Assembly: GCA_963832965.1 (NCBI GenBank) | Contig: CAWHVW010000002.1 | Location: 682,001 to 746,000 of the forward strand | DNA from: CAWACP01 sp963832965 | GTDB lineage: Bacteria; Acidobacteriota; Terriglobia; Bryobacterales; Bryobacteraceae | DNA length: 64,000 nt | Direction: 5' to 3' | Shown here: piece by piece, positions 27,959 through 36,115 of the stretch | How the letters are laid out: each line of letters opens with the position of its first letter | How positions within the stretch are numbered: the first letter of the stretch is position 1 | Notes under the pieces: model-generated | What the model was told of the DNA's origin: nothing | Databases searched by the model: none | The model's input: only the letters and a program-made list of their open reading frames with translations | Made by a program: the position numbers and the translations under genes

Positions 27959-28240
27959 ATGAAGCTGGCGGGACGCATCCTCGTTGGTTTGATTGTTGCG
28001 GTTTGCGTCGTGTACGTCGGTGACGACCTGTCCGCGCGCTTCCGAATCCCCGGCAATCGCGATCCGTTTGGCACGCTCACCGTCAAGCGCTACTACGCGA
28101 TCTCCGAAAAGAACAACAGAATCCAGCTCCTGCCCGCGGACCCGGAGACGGTCACCTGCGTCTATTCGCTGTTCCCCCACTTCGGCTACAGCCCCTGCTG
28201 GTATGCCAGCCGCACAAAGCAGAAGCAGGTCGACCTCTAG
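27959..28240 (+). CDS. Small membrane-anchored protein of unknown function
   Basis: This 93-residue protein has an N-terminal hydrophobic segment (residues ~5-22) and then a short external domain with KRYYAISEKNNRIQLLP, two cysteines (VTCVYSLFPHFGYSPCWY) that could pair, and a basic end. I do not recognise a family. Its stop codon TAG (28238-28240) overlaps the left edge of a MITE: the TA is the target-site dinucleotide and the G is the first base of the terminal repeat. Confidence 0.65.
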   Translation: MKLAGRILVGLIVAVCVVYVGDDLSARFRIPGNRDPFGTLTVKRYYAISEKNNRIQLLPADPETVTCVYSLFPHFGYSPCWYASRTKQKQVDL

Positions 28241-28359
28241 CAGGCTATCTGGTCCCCGCTCCGTCACCGTCGCGGTTCGATAACCACCTGCAAACACGTA
28301 GCTGCGTTTCCGAGCCGCGCGTGTAAACAAGCGGTTTTCGGGCTTTTTCAGCATCCTGC
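28240..28359 (-). mobile_element. MITE-like element, copy 1 (shortened terminal repeat)
   Basis: This 120-bp element is an inverted relative of 34529-34661. It begins GCAGG and ends CTTTTTCAGCATCCTGC, flanked by TA on both sides (28238-28239 and 28360-28361). Compared with copy 2 it lacks about 13 bases next to the GCAGG end, so one terminal inverted repeat is truncated. Internally it carries the CCGAACCGCGAC repeat and the segment GTTTCCGAGCCGCGCGTG. Confidence 0.75.
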
Positions 28360-29447
28360 TAGTGTCCTGTCTCCGAAGTCCGCTGACAAAAGCGTGCAAC
28401 CGACGTCAGGATTTCATCGGCCGTCTTCGTCCAGACAAAGGGCCGGGGCGATTCGTTGGTGAGCGATAAATATCTTTTGATGGCCGCTTCCAACTCGCGA
28501 ATGCTGCGGTGAACGCCACGGCGAAGCTGTTTCTCAGTAAGAGCGGCGAACCACCGTTCGACCAGATTGATCCAGGAGGCGCTGGTCGGCGTGAAGTGCA
28601 CGTGGAAACGGGGACGTTTGGCCAGCCATGCGCGGATGGCCGCGGTTTTGTGAGTGCCGTAGTTGTCCAGAATCAAATGGACGTCCAGCGACGCGGGCAC
28701 TGCCTGCTCGATGGTGTCGAGAAACTTGCGGAATTCCACACTGCGGTGCCGGCGATGGCAGGCGCCGATCACCGTTCCAGTCTGCACATCGAGCGCGGCA
28801 AACAGGGACGTGGTGCCGTGGCGCTTGTAATCGTGACTGCGGCGCTCGGCCTGTCCGGGACGCATCGGCAACAGCGGTTGCGTCCGGTCCAGCGCCTGAA
28901 TCTGCGACTTCTCATCGACGCACAGGACCAGTGCGCGGTCCGGAGGATTCATGTACAGTCCAACGATGTCGCGAACCTTATCAATGAACAGCGGGTCTTT
29001 GGAAAGTTTGAACGTCTCGCTGCGATGCGGTTGCAGGGCGAACGCTCGCCAGATGCGGCTGACGGTGCTTCGGCTGAGTCCGCACTGCTTCGCCAGCGAG
29101 CGCGTACTCCAATGCGTGGCGTCACGCGGCAGCGATTCCAGAGTCATGGCCAGCACTCGCTCCACCTCCGCGTCGCTGACCTTGCGCGGTGTCCCAGGAC
29201 GAGGCTCATCGAGCAATCCATCGAGGCGCTTTTCGACAAAGCGCGCCCGCCACTTTCCGACCATCTGTTTAGTGACCCGAAACTGATCGGCCACCTGGGT
29301 GTTGGTCTTGCCGCCGGCACAGGCCAGAATGATCTTCGCACGCAAGGCCAGCGCCTGAGCCGACTTTGGCCGCCGCGCCCACTCCAGCAGGGACCGTCGC
29401 TCCTCCGGTGTGATCACCAACTCGGGAAGCGGGCGTCCAATTCGCAT
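28359..29447 (-). CDS. IS630-family transposase
   Basis: This 362-residue DDE transposase is complete. The N-terminal half has two helix-turn-helix regions (TNTQVADQFRVTKQMVGKWR and LAKQCGLSRSTVSRIW). The catalytic acids are seen in LVLCVDEKSQIQAL, HLILDNYGTHKT and SWINLVERWFAALTEKQ. The stop codon falls within the left inverted repeat. Nothing suggests inactivation, so the element may still move. Confidence 0.93.
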   Translation of the reverse strand: MRIGRPLPELVITPEERRSLLEWARRPKSAQALALRAKIILACAGGKTNTQVADQFRVTKQMVGKWRARFVEKRLDGLLDEPRPGTPRKVSDAEVERVLAMTLESLPRDATHWSTRSLAKQCGLSRSTVSRIWRAFALQPHRSETFKLSKDPLFIDKVRDIVGLYMNPPDRALVLCVDEKSQIQALDRTQPLLPMRPGQAERRSHDYKRHGTTSLFAALDVQTGTVIGACHRRHRSVEFRKFLDTIEQAVPASLDVHLILDNYGTHKTAAIRAWLAKRPRFHVHFTPTSASWINLVERWFAALTEKQLRRGVHRSIRELEAAIKRYLSLTNESPRPFVWTKTADEILTSVARFCQRTSETGH

Positions 29448-29517
29448 CGCCGTACTCCTTTGTACATGAGATGCAAACCGGCCGTCCTGTTATCAGCGGA
29501 CTTCAGAGACAGGACAC
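28362..29517 (-). mobile_element. IS630-family insertion sequence, intact
   Basis: The ends read GTGTCCTGTCTCCGAAGTCC on the left and, as reverse complement, GTGTCCTGTCTCTGAAGTCC on the right: 28-bp terminal inverted repeats (counting the flanking CTAG) with one mismatch. TA flanks both ends, the target duplication of this family. The element of about 1,156 bp encodes one complete transposase. Its left end lies directly against the right TA of MITE copy 1, so it inserted at that TA. Confidence 0.92.
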
Positions 29518-29525
29518 TAGTCGTC

Positions 29526-29617
29526 AGGGACACGTGGCAGGGACACGCGCTAGGGACACGCGCTAGGGACACGCGCTAGGGACAAGTGGTAGGGACACGT
29601 GGTAGAGGACACGCGGC
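29526..29617. repeat. 13-bp tandem array (AGGGACACGCGCT)
   Basis: Seven consecutive units start at 29526, 29539, 29552, 29565, 29578, 29591 and 29604. Three central units are identical and the outer ones vary in the last four bases or by one inserted base. The array fills the space between the IS630 element and the hairpin before the asparaginase-like gene. Confidence 0.85.
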
Positions 29618-29627
29618 GTCAGCCGCG
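29612..29627. repeat. CGCGGC-GTCA-GCCGCG hairpin
   Basis: A perfect 6-bp stem with a 4-base loop lies 16 bases from the stop codon of the asparaginase-like gene. A near-identical hairpin with loop GACA occurs at 40007-40020. It could help stop transcription, but there is no following T-run. Confidence 0.5.
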
Positions 29628-29642
29628 TTATCGCCCTACCCA

Positions 29643-30707
29643 CTAAACCTCCAGCAGCGTAACGCAGGCCTCCAACCGGCTCTCGCCGCCGTCGTTGACG
29701 GCAAAGCGCGGCTCTCCCCGGTTCCAAAGCGAAGCTCCTGCAAACTGGCCATCCCGGCGCAGCGCATAGAAATCAATATCGAACTTCGCCAGACGCGCGC
29801 GGTCGTTCTCGAAATTGTGCGCGACCCTCCGCAGCACATCCAGGCAGGCGTCGCGCGGCGACATGCCATGGCGCATGTTCTCCACAATCGTGTGCGCGCC
29901 GGCCACGCGGATGTTCTCCTCGCCGCGCCCGGTGGACCCCGCTCCGCCCACCTCCTGGTCCACATAAAGTCCCGCGCCGATAATCGGCGAATCGCCCACC
30001 CGGCCGGGAATCTTCCACGCCAGCCCGCTGGTGGTGGTGACCCCCGACATCTCGCCCCTGGCGTTCAGGCTGATGCAGTTGATGGTGCCCGTGGGCGGAT
30101 GAAGCGCCACATGTTCCGCCCACGCCAGCGTGGCCTCGTCGGCTTCGGGAAATGCCTCGCGCAGCCACGCCGACGGCTTCCCCGTTTCCATGGCGCTGGT
30201 CCAGTTGCTGTGCCCCGCCGGGTCGCGTAGCGATTTTTTCCAGACCATCCACGCCAGCCGGGAGTCCTCGGTGAGCAGTTCATCCTGCGGCAAGCCCATC
30301 TCGAGCGCAAATCGCGTGGCGCCGTCGCCAACCAGCATGATGTGGTCGGTCTCCTGCATCACCAGCTTCGCCACTTTCGACGGCGTCTTCACATTGCGGA
30401 TGGCGGCTACCGATCCGCATCGCCGCGAAGGCCCGTGCATCACCGACGCGTCCAGTTCCACCACGCCTTCTTCATTGGGCAATCCGCCGTAGCCCACGGA
30501 GTGGTCGGCCGGATCCTCTTCCTGGATGTTGACTCCGGCGATAACGGCGTCCAGCGTGTCGGCGCCCGACTTCAGCATGTCCATGGCGCGGGCGCAGGCG
30601 CGCAGGCCGTTATGACTGGAAATGACAATATTGCCTGGCGTGGCCGCCATGGCCTGCGTCGCGGCCAGAGCGGCGGCGCCGCCAATGAGTTCCCGTCTTG
30701 TAATCAT
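29643..30707 (-). CDS. Tat-exported Ntn-hydrolase: glycosylasparaginase/L-asparaginase-like
   Basis: This 354-residue protein begins with a twin-arginine signal (ITRRELIGGAAALAATQAMA). The fold belongs to the N-terminal nucleophile asparaginase family. GTINCISLNARGEMSGVTTTSG contains the threonine after which the precursor cleaves itself, and PGRVGDSPIIGAGLYVDQEVG is the hallmark downstream motif. By family it hydrolyses GlcNAc-Asn or beta-aspartyl bonds. I use ATG 30707, preceded by a GGGAGACC ribosome binding site; the longer frame would run into the divergent aroA gene. Confidence 0.88.
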   Translation of the reverse strand: MITRRELIGGAAALAATQAMAATPGNIVISSHNGLRACARAMDMLKSGADTLDAVIAGVNIQEEDPADHSVGYGGLPNEEGVVELDASVMHGPSRRCGSVAAIRNVKTPSKVAKLVMQETDHIMLVGDGATRFALEMGLPQDELLTEDSRLAWMVWKKSLRDPAGHSNWTSAMETGKPSAWLREAFPEADEATLAWAEHVALHPPTGTINCISLNARGEMSGVTTTSGLAWKIPGRVGDSPIIGAGLYVDQEVGGAGSTGRGEENIRVAGAHTIVENMRHGMSPRDACLDVLRRVAHNFENDRARLAKFDIDFYALRRDGQFAGASLWNRGEPRFAVNDGGESRLEACVTLLEV

Positions 30708-30747
30708 GCAGGTCTCCCGGTTGCGGTTCGCTACACTAACTGTTTCC

Positions 30748-32061
30748 ATGGTTGAGCATATCTCTCCGGCACGGTCGCTGAGCGGCAACGTTGTCCTGCC
30801 CGGCGACAAATCCATTTCGCACCGCTACGCCATGCTGGCTTCGCTGGCTGAGGGCGTCTCGAAGATTCGTAATTATTCCACGGGCGCGGATTGCCAGTCC
30901 ACCCTGGGATGCATGCGCGCGCTGGGCATCGAAATCGACGCTGGCGAAGAGCTCGCGGTCCACGGCAAGGGTCTCCACGGATTGAGCGAGCCGGCGGGAA
31001 TGCTGGACGCCGGGAACTCCGGCTCCACCATTCGCATGCTCTCCGGCATCCTGGCGGCGCAGCCGTTTGTGAGCCGCATCGGAGGTGATGAATCGCTCTC
31101 CCGCCGTCCCATGCAACGAATCATGACCCCGCTCGCGGAAATGGGCGCCAGCATCGAGGCGCGCGACGGCAAATTTCCGCCGCTCACTATCACCGGCAAG
31201 CCGCTGCGCGCGATCGAGTACACGCTGCCGATGGCCAGCGCGCAGGTGAAGACGTGCGTACTGTTCGCGGGCCTGTTCGCGCCGGGCCGCACCCGCGTGA
31301 CTGAACCGATGCGCACGCGCGACCACAGCGAGCTCGCCCTGCGCGAGTTTGGAGTCGACGTGGGATACAGCCGGCACCATAGGCGCATAGGCGCCCTTGA
31401 AAATTACCTTGGCATCATCTCCGTGGACGGCCCCGCGCATCTCAAGCCGCTGGATCTCTACGTCCCCGGCGATCTGTCTTCCGCGGCCTTTTTCCTGGTC
31501 GCCGCCCAGGTGGTCAGTGAATCGGACCTGACCATCCAGGGTGTCGGCCTCAATCCCACGCGTTCGTCCCTGCTCGATTTTCTGGCGGGTGCGGGCGTGG
31601 ATATTAAAATGCTCGACGTACAGCAAACCAACGGCGAATTGATCGGCAGCCTGCGCGTTCGCAAGTCGCGGGTTCGCGGCGGCCGCATCGATGGCGCGCT
31701 CGCCGCCGCGCTCATCGACGAAATCCCTGTGCTGGCCGTGCTCGGCGCGGTGAGCGAAGAGGGACTCTCGGTGCACGATGCGGCTGAATTGCGCGTCAAG
31801 GAGACGGACCGCATCGCCACCATCGAAGAAAACTTCAAGCGCATGGGTCTGCGCATCGAAGTTCGCCCGGACGGCTTCGACGTTCCCGGGCGTCAGCAGT
31901 TCCACGCGGCGGAACTCAGTTCCTTCGGAGACCATCGCATTGCCATGGCCTTCTCGGTGGCCGCTCTGGCCGCCGACGGGCCATGCACGATTGCGGACGC
32001 GGGCGCGGCCTCCGTATCCTTCCCCGGCTTTTTCGATACACTACAACGCATCGCGGCGTAG
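30748..32061 (+). CDS. aroA: 3-phosphoshikimate 1-carboxyvinyltransferase (EPSP synthase)
   Basis: This 437-residue enzyme of the shikimate pathway joins PEP to shikimate 3-phosphate. PGDKSISHRYAMLASLAEG at the N-terminus, LDAGNSGSTIRMLSGIL, and RVKETDRIATI with DHRIAMAFSVAAL near the C-terminus are all conserved, so both halves of the inverse alpha-beta barrel are intact. I start at ATG 30748 because the upstream frame extends into the divergent gene's leader. The histidine-kinase-like gene follows after 4 bases. Confidence 0.93.
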   Translation: MVEHISPARSLSGNVVLPGDKSISHRYAMLASLAEGVSKIRNYSTGADCQSTLGCMRALGIEIDAGEELAVHGKGLHGLSEPAGMLDAGNSGSTIRMLSGILAAQPFVSRIGGDESLSRRPMQRIMTPLAEMGASIEARDGKFPPLTITGKPLRAIEYTLPMASAQVKTCVLFAGLFAPGRTRVTEPMRTRDHSELALREFGVDVGYSRHHRRIGALENYLGIISVDGPAHLKPLDLYVPGDLSSAAFFLVAAQVVSESDLTIQGVGLNPTRSSLLDFLAGAGVDIKMLDVQQTNGELIGSLRVRKSRVRGGRIDGALAAALIDEIPVLAVLGAVSEEGLSVHDAAELRVKETDRIATIEENFKRMGLRIEVRPDGFDVPGRQQFHAAELSSFGDHRIAMAFSVAALAADGPCTIADAGAASVSFPGFFDTLQRIAA

Positions 32062-32065
32062 CGCC

Positions 32066-32704
32066 ATGGATAACGAGGATTTCACCATCGAAGGGCTGGT
32101 TCACGATCTCAACAACGTGTTCCAGACCATCGGCGAAGCCGCGGAACTGCTGGAGGGCGATCCACAATGGAGCAAGCTGGCGGGAACCCTGGAGCGCAGC
32201 GTGGATAGCGGCCGGCGCATCGTGTGGAGCATTATGGAAACCAGCCGCTCGCAGGCCGAGCTGGGGCCGGTGGTGGAGAGCGCCATCGCTTTCGCTCAGG
32301 ATTATCTGGAATGCGTCCATGCGCCGCGCGTCGTCTTCACTTCCGCGGTGCCCGCCAGCCTGCCCATTGCCGGCCACGCCGCCGCATGGGAGCGCGTCCT
32401 GGTGAATCTGCTCTTGAACGCCGCGCAGGCCGGCGCGCGGAAAGTGGAAATCAGCGCCAGCGTGGGAGAAATCTCCATCCGTGACGACGGCGCGGGAATC
32501 GCCGAACAGGTGCTGCCGCGCATTTTCGAGCGGCACGTCACCACCCGATCGGCGGTGCATGGGCTGGGCCTGTCCATCGTGCGCTCCATCGTGGAGCGCA
32601 ACGGAGGCACTGTATCCGCCAGCAACCGGCCGTCCGGCGGAGCCGAATTCCTGATCCGCATGGAAGCGCCGCGCGCCGTCGTTGCCACGAATGCACACGA
32701 ATAA
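32066..32704 (+). CDS. Histidine-kinase-like ATPase without sensor domain
   Basis: This 212-residue protein has a dimerisation-like helix with LVHDLNNVFQTIGEA, where HDLNN is an H-box and His is the potential phosphoacceptor. A HATPase_c domain follows: N-box VLVNLLLNAAQAGA, G1 ISIRDDGAGI and G2 SAVHGLGLSIVRSIVERNGGTV. It has no sensor or transmembrane region, so it likely receives its signal from a partner. Its last residues and the TAA stop are encoded by the left arm of the CCACGAAT hairpin repeat. It may be co-transcribed with aroA. Confidence 0.8.
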   Translation: MDNEDFTIEGLVHDLNNVFQTIGEAAELLEGDPQWSKLAGTLERSVDSGRRIVWSIMETSRSQAELGPVVESAIAFAQDYLECVHAPRVVFTSAVPASLPIAGHAAAWERVLVNLLLNAAQAGARKVEISASVGEISIRDDGAGIAEQVLPRIFERHVTTRSAVHGLGLSIVRSIVERNGGTVSASNRPSGGAEFLIRMEAPRAVVATNAHE

Positions 32705-32758
32705 ACACGAATAGAAAATAAATCCGTCATTCGTGTGAATGCGTGTTCATTCGTGGCC
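32683..32758. repeat. Dispersed CCACGAAT hairpin repeat, copy 2
   Basis: The arms GCCACGAATGCACACGAAT and ATTCGTGTGAATGCGTGTTC, continuing ATTCGTGGC, pair over the ~76-base element, which matches copy 1 at 2601-2675. It fills the gap between two convergent genes and contains the stop codons of both: each protein ends His-Glu-stop encoded by an arm. Confidence 0.85.
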
Positions 32759-33622
32759 AGGGTTGTTCAGGAAGTCCGCCGCGACATCATGCACCGGCCG
32801 GTGCTTTCCATCCACCTCATAGTTGAGCTTGCGCATTTCGTCCGCGCTGATCCTGCCGGAAAGCCCGGCCAGAGCGGCTTCCAGCCCAGGGTGATCCTTC
32901 AGCGAATCGTACCGGACCACGACGCTCGCCTGATACGGCGGGAAAGCTTTCCGGTCGTCCACCAGCACCTTCACGTCCAGTACCGAAAGAAGTCCGTCGG
33001 TCGTGTTGGTTGCGGCCATGGTCACCTGGCCCTGCGCGAGGGCCCGGTACAGGAGCCCAAGGTCCATGGTCTTCGCAAAGCCCGTCCAGTGAAGCTGCGG
33101 GTACGACGCCATCAGCGTCTGGTAGCCATCCGCGCGCGTCAGAAACTCGTATCCCACTCCCAGCGTCCAGGGGTCGCGCCTGCGCTCGGCGTCGCTGAGC
33201 GTGAAGTAGTGCCCGCTGCGCGCATCCGAGCCGCGAATGACCATGGCGAATGAATCGTCGAAGCCCAGCGGGTCGCACCACTTCAGTTGGTAATTGGCGG
33301 CATACTCCGCTCGCACGCGATCCAGCACCAGTTGCGCATCCGGAATCGGCCGGTGTTTCAGAATGGCCGTAAAGGCGGTGCCGGTGTACTCGGGATACAG
33401 GTCGATGTCCTTCGACAGCAGCGCCTGATGCGCGAGCAAAGAACCGCCCAGATTGAACCGCCGCACCACCTTCTGATGCAGCCGGCCTTCCACCTGCTGC
33501 GCGATGATCTCGCCGAGCACCACCTGTTCGGTGAAATTCTTGGATGCCACCACAATGGGCCGGGAGCCCGAACAGCCTGAAAGCAGCGCGACGCCGCACA
33601 CCAATGCCGGCAGATATCTCAA
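32747..33622 (-). CDS. Osmoprotectant-type ABC substrate-binding lipoprotein
   Basis: This protein of about 291 residues belongs to the OpuAC/ProX glycine-betaine/choline/osmoprotectant-binding family: IVVASKNFTEQVVLGEIIAQQVE, GSLLAHQALLSKDIDLYPEYTGTAF and AATNTTDGLLSVLDVKVLVDDR are diagnostic. I start at TTG 33622, which has GGAGG five bases upstream and gives a lipoprotein signal with lipobox LLSGC; the longer frame has no signal. The transporter's permease and ATPase are not nearby, so it is an orphan binding protein. Its stop codon lies in the right arm of the hairpin repeat. Confidence 0.82.
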   Translation of the reverse strand: MRYLPALVCGVALLSGCSGSRPIVVASKNFTEQVVLGEIIAQQVEGRLHQKVVRRFNLGGSLLAHQALLSKDIDLYPEYTGTAFTAILKHRPIPDAQLVLDRVRAEYAANYQLKWCDPLGFDDSFAMVIRGSDARSGHYFTLSDAERRRDPWTLGVGYEFLTRADGYQTLMASYPQLHWTGFAKTMDLGLLYRALAQGQVTMAATNTTDGLLSVLDVKVLVDDRKAFPPYQASVVVRYDSLKDHPGLEAALAGLSGRISADEMRKLNYEVDGKHRPVHDVAADFLNNPGHE

Positions 33623-33665
33623 AGCGACCTCCAGGACAGAATAACACCGGCTATTCTGAAGAACG

Positions 33666-34180
33666 ATGAAGCACCCGGTTCCTCCTCCGCGCCGCTGAGC
33701 ACCTGGAGTTTCTGTCGCCATATGAGCCCGGAATCACCGCGCTCACGCTGGCCGTGCGAACGCTGGTGCTCACGGAGGCGCCCGGCGCCATGGAGCTGCT
33801 CTAACGACGCCTACAACGCGGTGAGCGCCGGCTACTCCTTCACTGGACGGCCCAGCGATTCGTTCATACACATTGCCGCGTACGCCCATTGGGTGAATCT
33901 GGGTTTTAACCACGGGGTGGATCTGGACGATCCCGATGGCGTCCTGCAGGGCAGCGGCCGGCAGGTCCGGCACATGCGGATTTCAGAGCTCGCCGACGTG
34001 CGGAAACCCGTGGTGCGCGCCTTCGTCCGGGCGGCCATCGCCCATGCCATCCGCCCCGACGGAAAGGCCCCGCGGCCGGAACCAGTGTCGTGCGAGCCAT
34101 CTATCCGAAGCGGCGCAGGCCGGCGCAATGAACGAACTTTAATGGGCGGTTCAGTCGCCATTCATCGACTTCGCTTATGA
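33666..34180 (+). pseudogene. DUF1801-like protein, broken by frameshifts
   Basis: One frame reads AAEHLEFLSPYEPGITALTLAVRTLVL and ends at a stop near 33803. A second frame continues NDAYNAVSAGYSF ... DSFIHIAAYAHWVNLGFNHGVDL ... VLQGSGRQVRHMRI, which is a DUF1801-like domain. A missing base near 33800 joins them. The likely start ATG 33666 is in yet another frame, so there is a second lesion near 33670-33680. The function of the family is unknown. Remaining coding ability is doubtful. Confidence 0.65.
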
Positions 34181-34187
34181 TGCGGAT

Positions 34188-34529
34188 GTGCGGGTAGCAT
34201 TGCGAATCTTCCTGGTGGCCATGGCCATGACGGCGTTAGTCGCCATAACGAATGCTCAGGATCAGTCGACGCAGGCGCCCGAACCGCAGACGGAGAAGTT
34301 CTCAGGTACGGTGGCCGATCTCTCCGCCGGACAAGTAACCGTGGTTCGCAACACCGCGGGAGCCAAACCCGAGCGCCACACCTTTCTGATTCGTCCGGAA
34401 ACGCGCATCGAAGGCAAGCTGCACGTCAAGGCCAGGGTCACCGTCGGCTTCGTCACCACCACGGACGGCGACGTGGCCCACCTCATCGTGGTTCGCCAGA
34501 CGCAACCGAAGAAAACACTAAGCCATTAG
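34188..34529 (+). CDS. Small exported protein, DUF5666-like beta domain
   Basis: This 113-residue protein has a signal peptide (GTG 34188; hydrophobic core ~residues 6-20, ending ITNAQD). The mature part, FSGTVADLSAGQVTVVRN ... THFLI-type strands ... VKARVTVGFVTTTDGDVAHLI, looks like a small OB/beta-barrel of the DUF5666 kind. The function is unknown. The TAG stop (34527-34529) overlaps the left edge of MITE copy 2, exactly as the gene at 27959 does with copy 1. Confidence 0.65.
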   Translation: MRVALRIFLVAMAMTALVAITNAQDQSTQAPEPQTEKFSGTVADLSAGQVTVVRNTAGAKPERHTFLIRPETRIEGKLHVKARVTVGFVTTTDGDVAHLIVVRQTQPKKTLSH

Positions 34530-34661
34530 CAGGCTGCTGAAAAAGCCCGAAAACCGCTTGTTTACACGCGCGGCTCGGAAACGTAGCTACGTGTTTGCAG
34601 GTGGTTACCGAACCGCGACGGTGACGGAGCGGGGACCAGATAGCCTTTTTCAGCATCCTGT
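34529..34661 (+). mobile_element. MITE-like element, copy 2
   Basis: This 133-bp non-coding element has terminal inverted repeats GCAGGCTGCTGAAAAAG and, as reverse complement, ACAGGATGCTGAAAAAG, flanked by TA on both sides (34527-34528, 34662-34663). TA duplication points to mobilisation by an IS630/Tc1-like transposase. Its ends do not match the resident IS630 element, so another enzyme would be needed. Internally it has the palindrome ACGTAGCTACGT and a CCGAACCGCGAC repeat. Confidence 0.82.
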
Positions 34662-34690
34662 TAGTGGCGGTTCGGTCAGCCGCGGCGCTT

Positions 34691-34715
34691 CCGAACCACG
34701 ACGGTCCCGGAGCGG
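34691..34715 (+). repeat. CCGAACCGCGAC repeat, copy d
   Basis: CCGAACCACGACGGTCCCGG, continuing AGCGG, differs from the consensus at three positions. It lies between MITE copy 2 and the 3' end of glmU, 8 bases from the glmU stop codon. Confidence 0.7.
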
Positions 34716-34723
34716 GCCTCGTA

Positions 34724-36115
34724 CTAAAGATCGCCTTGTTTCTTCCGCCGCTTTGCCACCCAGCCGTCCTTGTTCACCTGGCGTCCGCGCCCCACCGCCA
34801 GCGCGCCATCCGGCACTCGCTCCGTAATCACCGAGCCTGCGCCGATATAGCTGTCGTCGCCGACCCGCACCGGCGCCACCAGCGTTGCGTTGCTTCCCAC
34901 GAAAGCGTTCTCGCCAATCTCGGTGCGATGCTTTTTCACGCCATCGTAATTACATGTAATGGTCCCCGCGCCAATGTTCGTCTTCTCGCCGATGTCCGCA
35001 TCGCCCAGGTAAGCCAGGTGGTTCGCCTTCGCTCCGGCTCCCAGATGCGTGTTTTTCAACTCCACGAAATTGCCGACGTGTGCTCCCGCGCCCACTCGGT
35101 TGTCCGGGCGCAGCCGCGAAAACGGCCCCAGCCGCGCGCCGCGTCCAACGTGCGAAGTCGCGATCAGCGTGTAGGGAAGAATCTCCACTCCGCTCTCCAC
35201 CTTCGAGGACTCGATCACGCAGCCGGCGCCGATGCGGCAATCGTCGCCAATCTCTGTACGCCCCAGAATATGGGCAAACGCACCGACAATTGTGTCCATG
35301 CCAATGGCCGCCCCCACGTCGATGGTCACCGTCTCCGGCTTCTCGATGGTGACCCCCGCCAGCATCAGCTCGCGGCATTTGCGCGCGCGGAAAATGCGGT
35401 CCACTTCCGCCAGTTCGATGCGCGTGTTAATGCCCAGCAGCTCGCTGGCGTCAGCGCTTTCCATGGCCGCTACTGTATGCCCCGCGCGAGTCAGAATCTC
35501 CACCATGTCGGTGAGATAGTATTCGCCCGCGGGATTGTTCGTTCCAATCTCGCCGATATGCTTCCAAAGCACATCGGAACGGAAGCAGTACATTCCAGGA
35601 TTGATCAGATCGATGGCCAGCTGTTCCGGACTCGCCGCCTTTTGTTCGACAATCGCACCTACGTTGCCGCGCTCGTCCAGCAGGATGCGTCCGTAACCGG
35701 TGGGGTCGGCCAGACGCGTGGTGATCAGCGTGGCCGCTGCGTCGCTCCCCGCCTGCGCGTCAATAAGCCGCTGCAGCGTCTCAGCCGATAACAGCGGGCA
35801 ATCGCCATAGAGAATCACCAGCAATCCGGTATGGTCCAGCGCGTCCCGGCACACGATCACCGCGTGGCCCGTACCGCGCTGTTCCTTCTGCGCGGCGAAG
35901 CGGACCCGGCGATGCGCCAGCACGGCCTTCACTTCGTCCGCCTGATGCCCCACCACCACCACGATGTTCTCTTCCGAGGTGAGTTTCGTCGCCGTGTTGA
36001 GCACGTGCTCCACCAGTGGCAGGCCGCCCGCGCGGTGCAGCACTTTGGCGCGCTTCGATTTCATGCGGGTGCCTTCCCCCGCCGCGAGGATCACCACGTT
36101 GATGCGCGGATTCAT
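34724..36115 (-). CDS. glmU: Bifunctional N-acetylglucosamine-1-P uridyltransferase / glucosamine-1-P acetyltransferase
   Basis: This 463-residue enzyme makes UDP-GlcNAc for peptidoglycan and LPS. The N-terminal uridyltransferase has LAAGEGTRMKSKRAKVLH at residues ~10-27, and VYGD-type and EYYLTDMVEIL motifs. The C-terminal left-handed beta-helix holds the acetyltransferase site (NFVELKNTHLGAGAKANHLAYLGDA, NIGAGTITCNYDG). I start at ATG 36115, which overlaps the yvcK stop as ATGA; the longer upstream frame lies within yvcK. Confidence 0.94.
   Translation of the reverse strand: MNPRINVVILAAGEGTRMKSKRAKVLHRAGGLPLVEHVLNTATKLTSEENIVVVVGHQADEVKAVLAHRRVRFAAQKEQRGTGHAVIVCRDALDHTGLLVILYGDCPLLSAETLQRLIDAQAGSDAAATLITTRLADPTGYGRILLDERGNVGAIVEQKAASPEQLAIDLINPGMYCFRSDVLWKHIGEIGTNNPAGEYYLTDMVEILTRAGHTVAAMESADASELLGINTRIELAEVDRIFRARKCRELMLAGVTIEKPETVTIDVGAAIGMDTIVGAFAHILGRTEIGDDCRIGAGCVIESSKVESGVEILPYTLIATSHVGRGARLGPFSRLRPDNRVGAGAHVGNFVELKNTHLGAGAKANHLAYLGDADIGEKTNIGAGTITCNYDGVKKHRTEIGENAFVGSNATLVAPVRVGDDSYIGAGSVITERVPDGALAVGRGRQVNKDGWVAKRRKKQGDL

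Noticed and set aside
28362..29517. The IS630 element as the mobiliser of the MITE copies
   Set aside because: Its terminal repeats (GTGTCCTGTCTC) do not resemble the MITE ends (GCAGGCTGCTG); only the TA target preference is shared.
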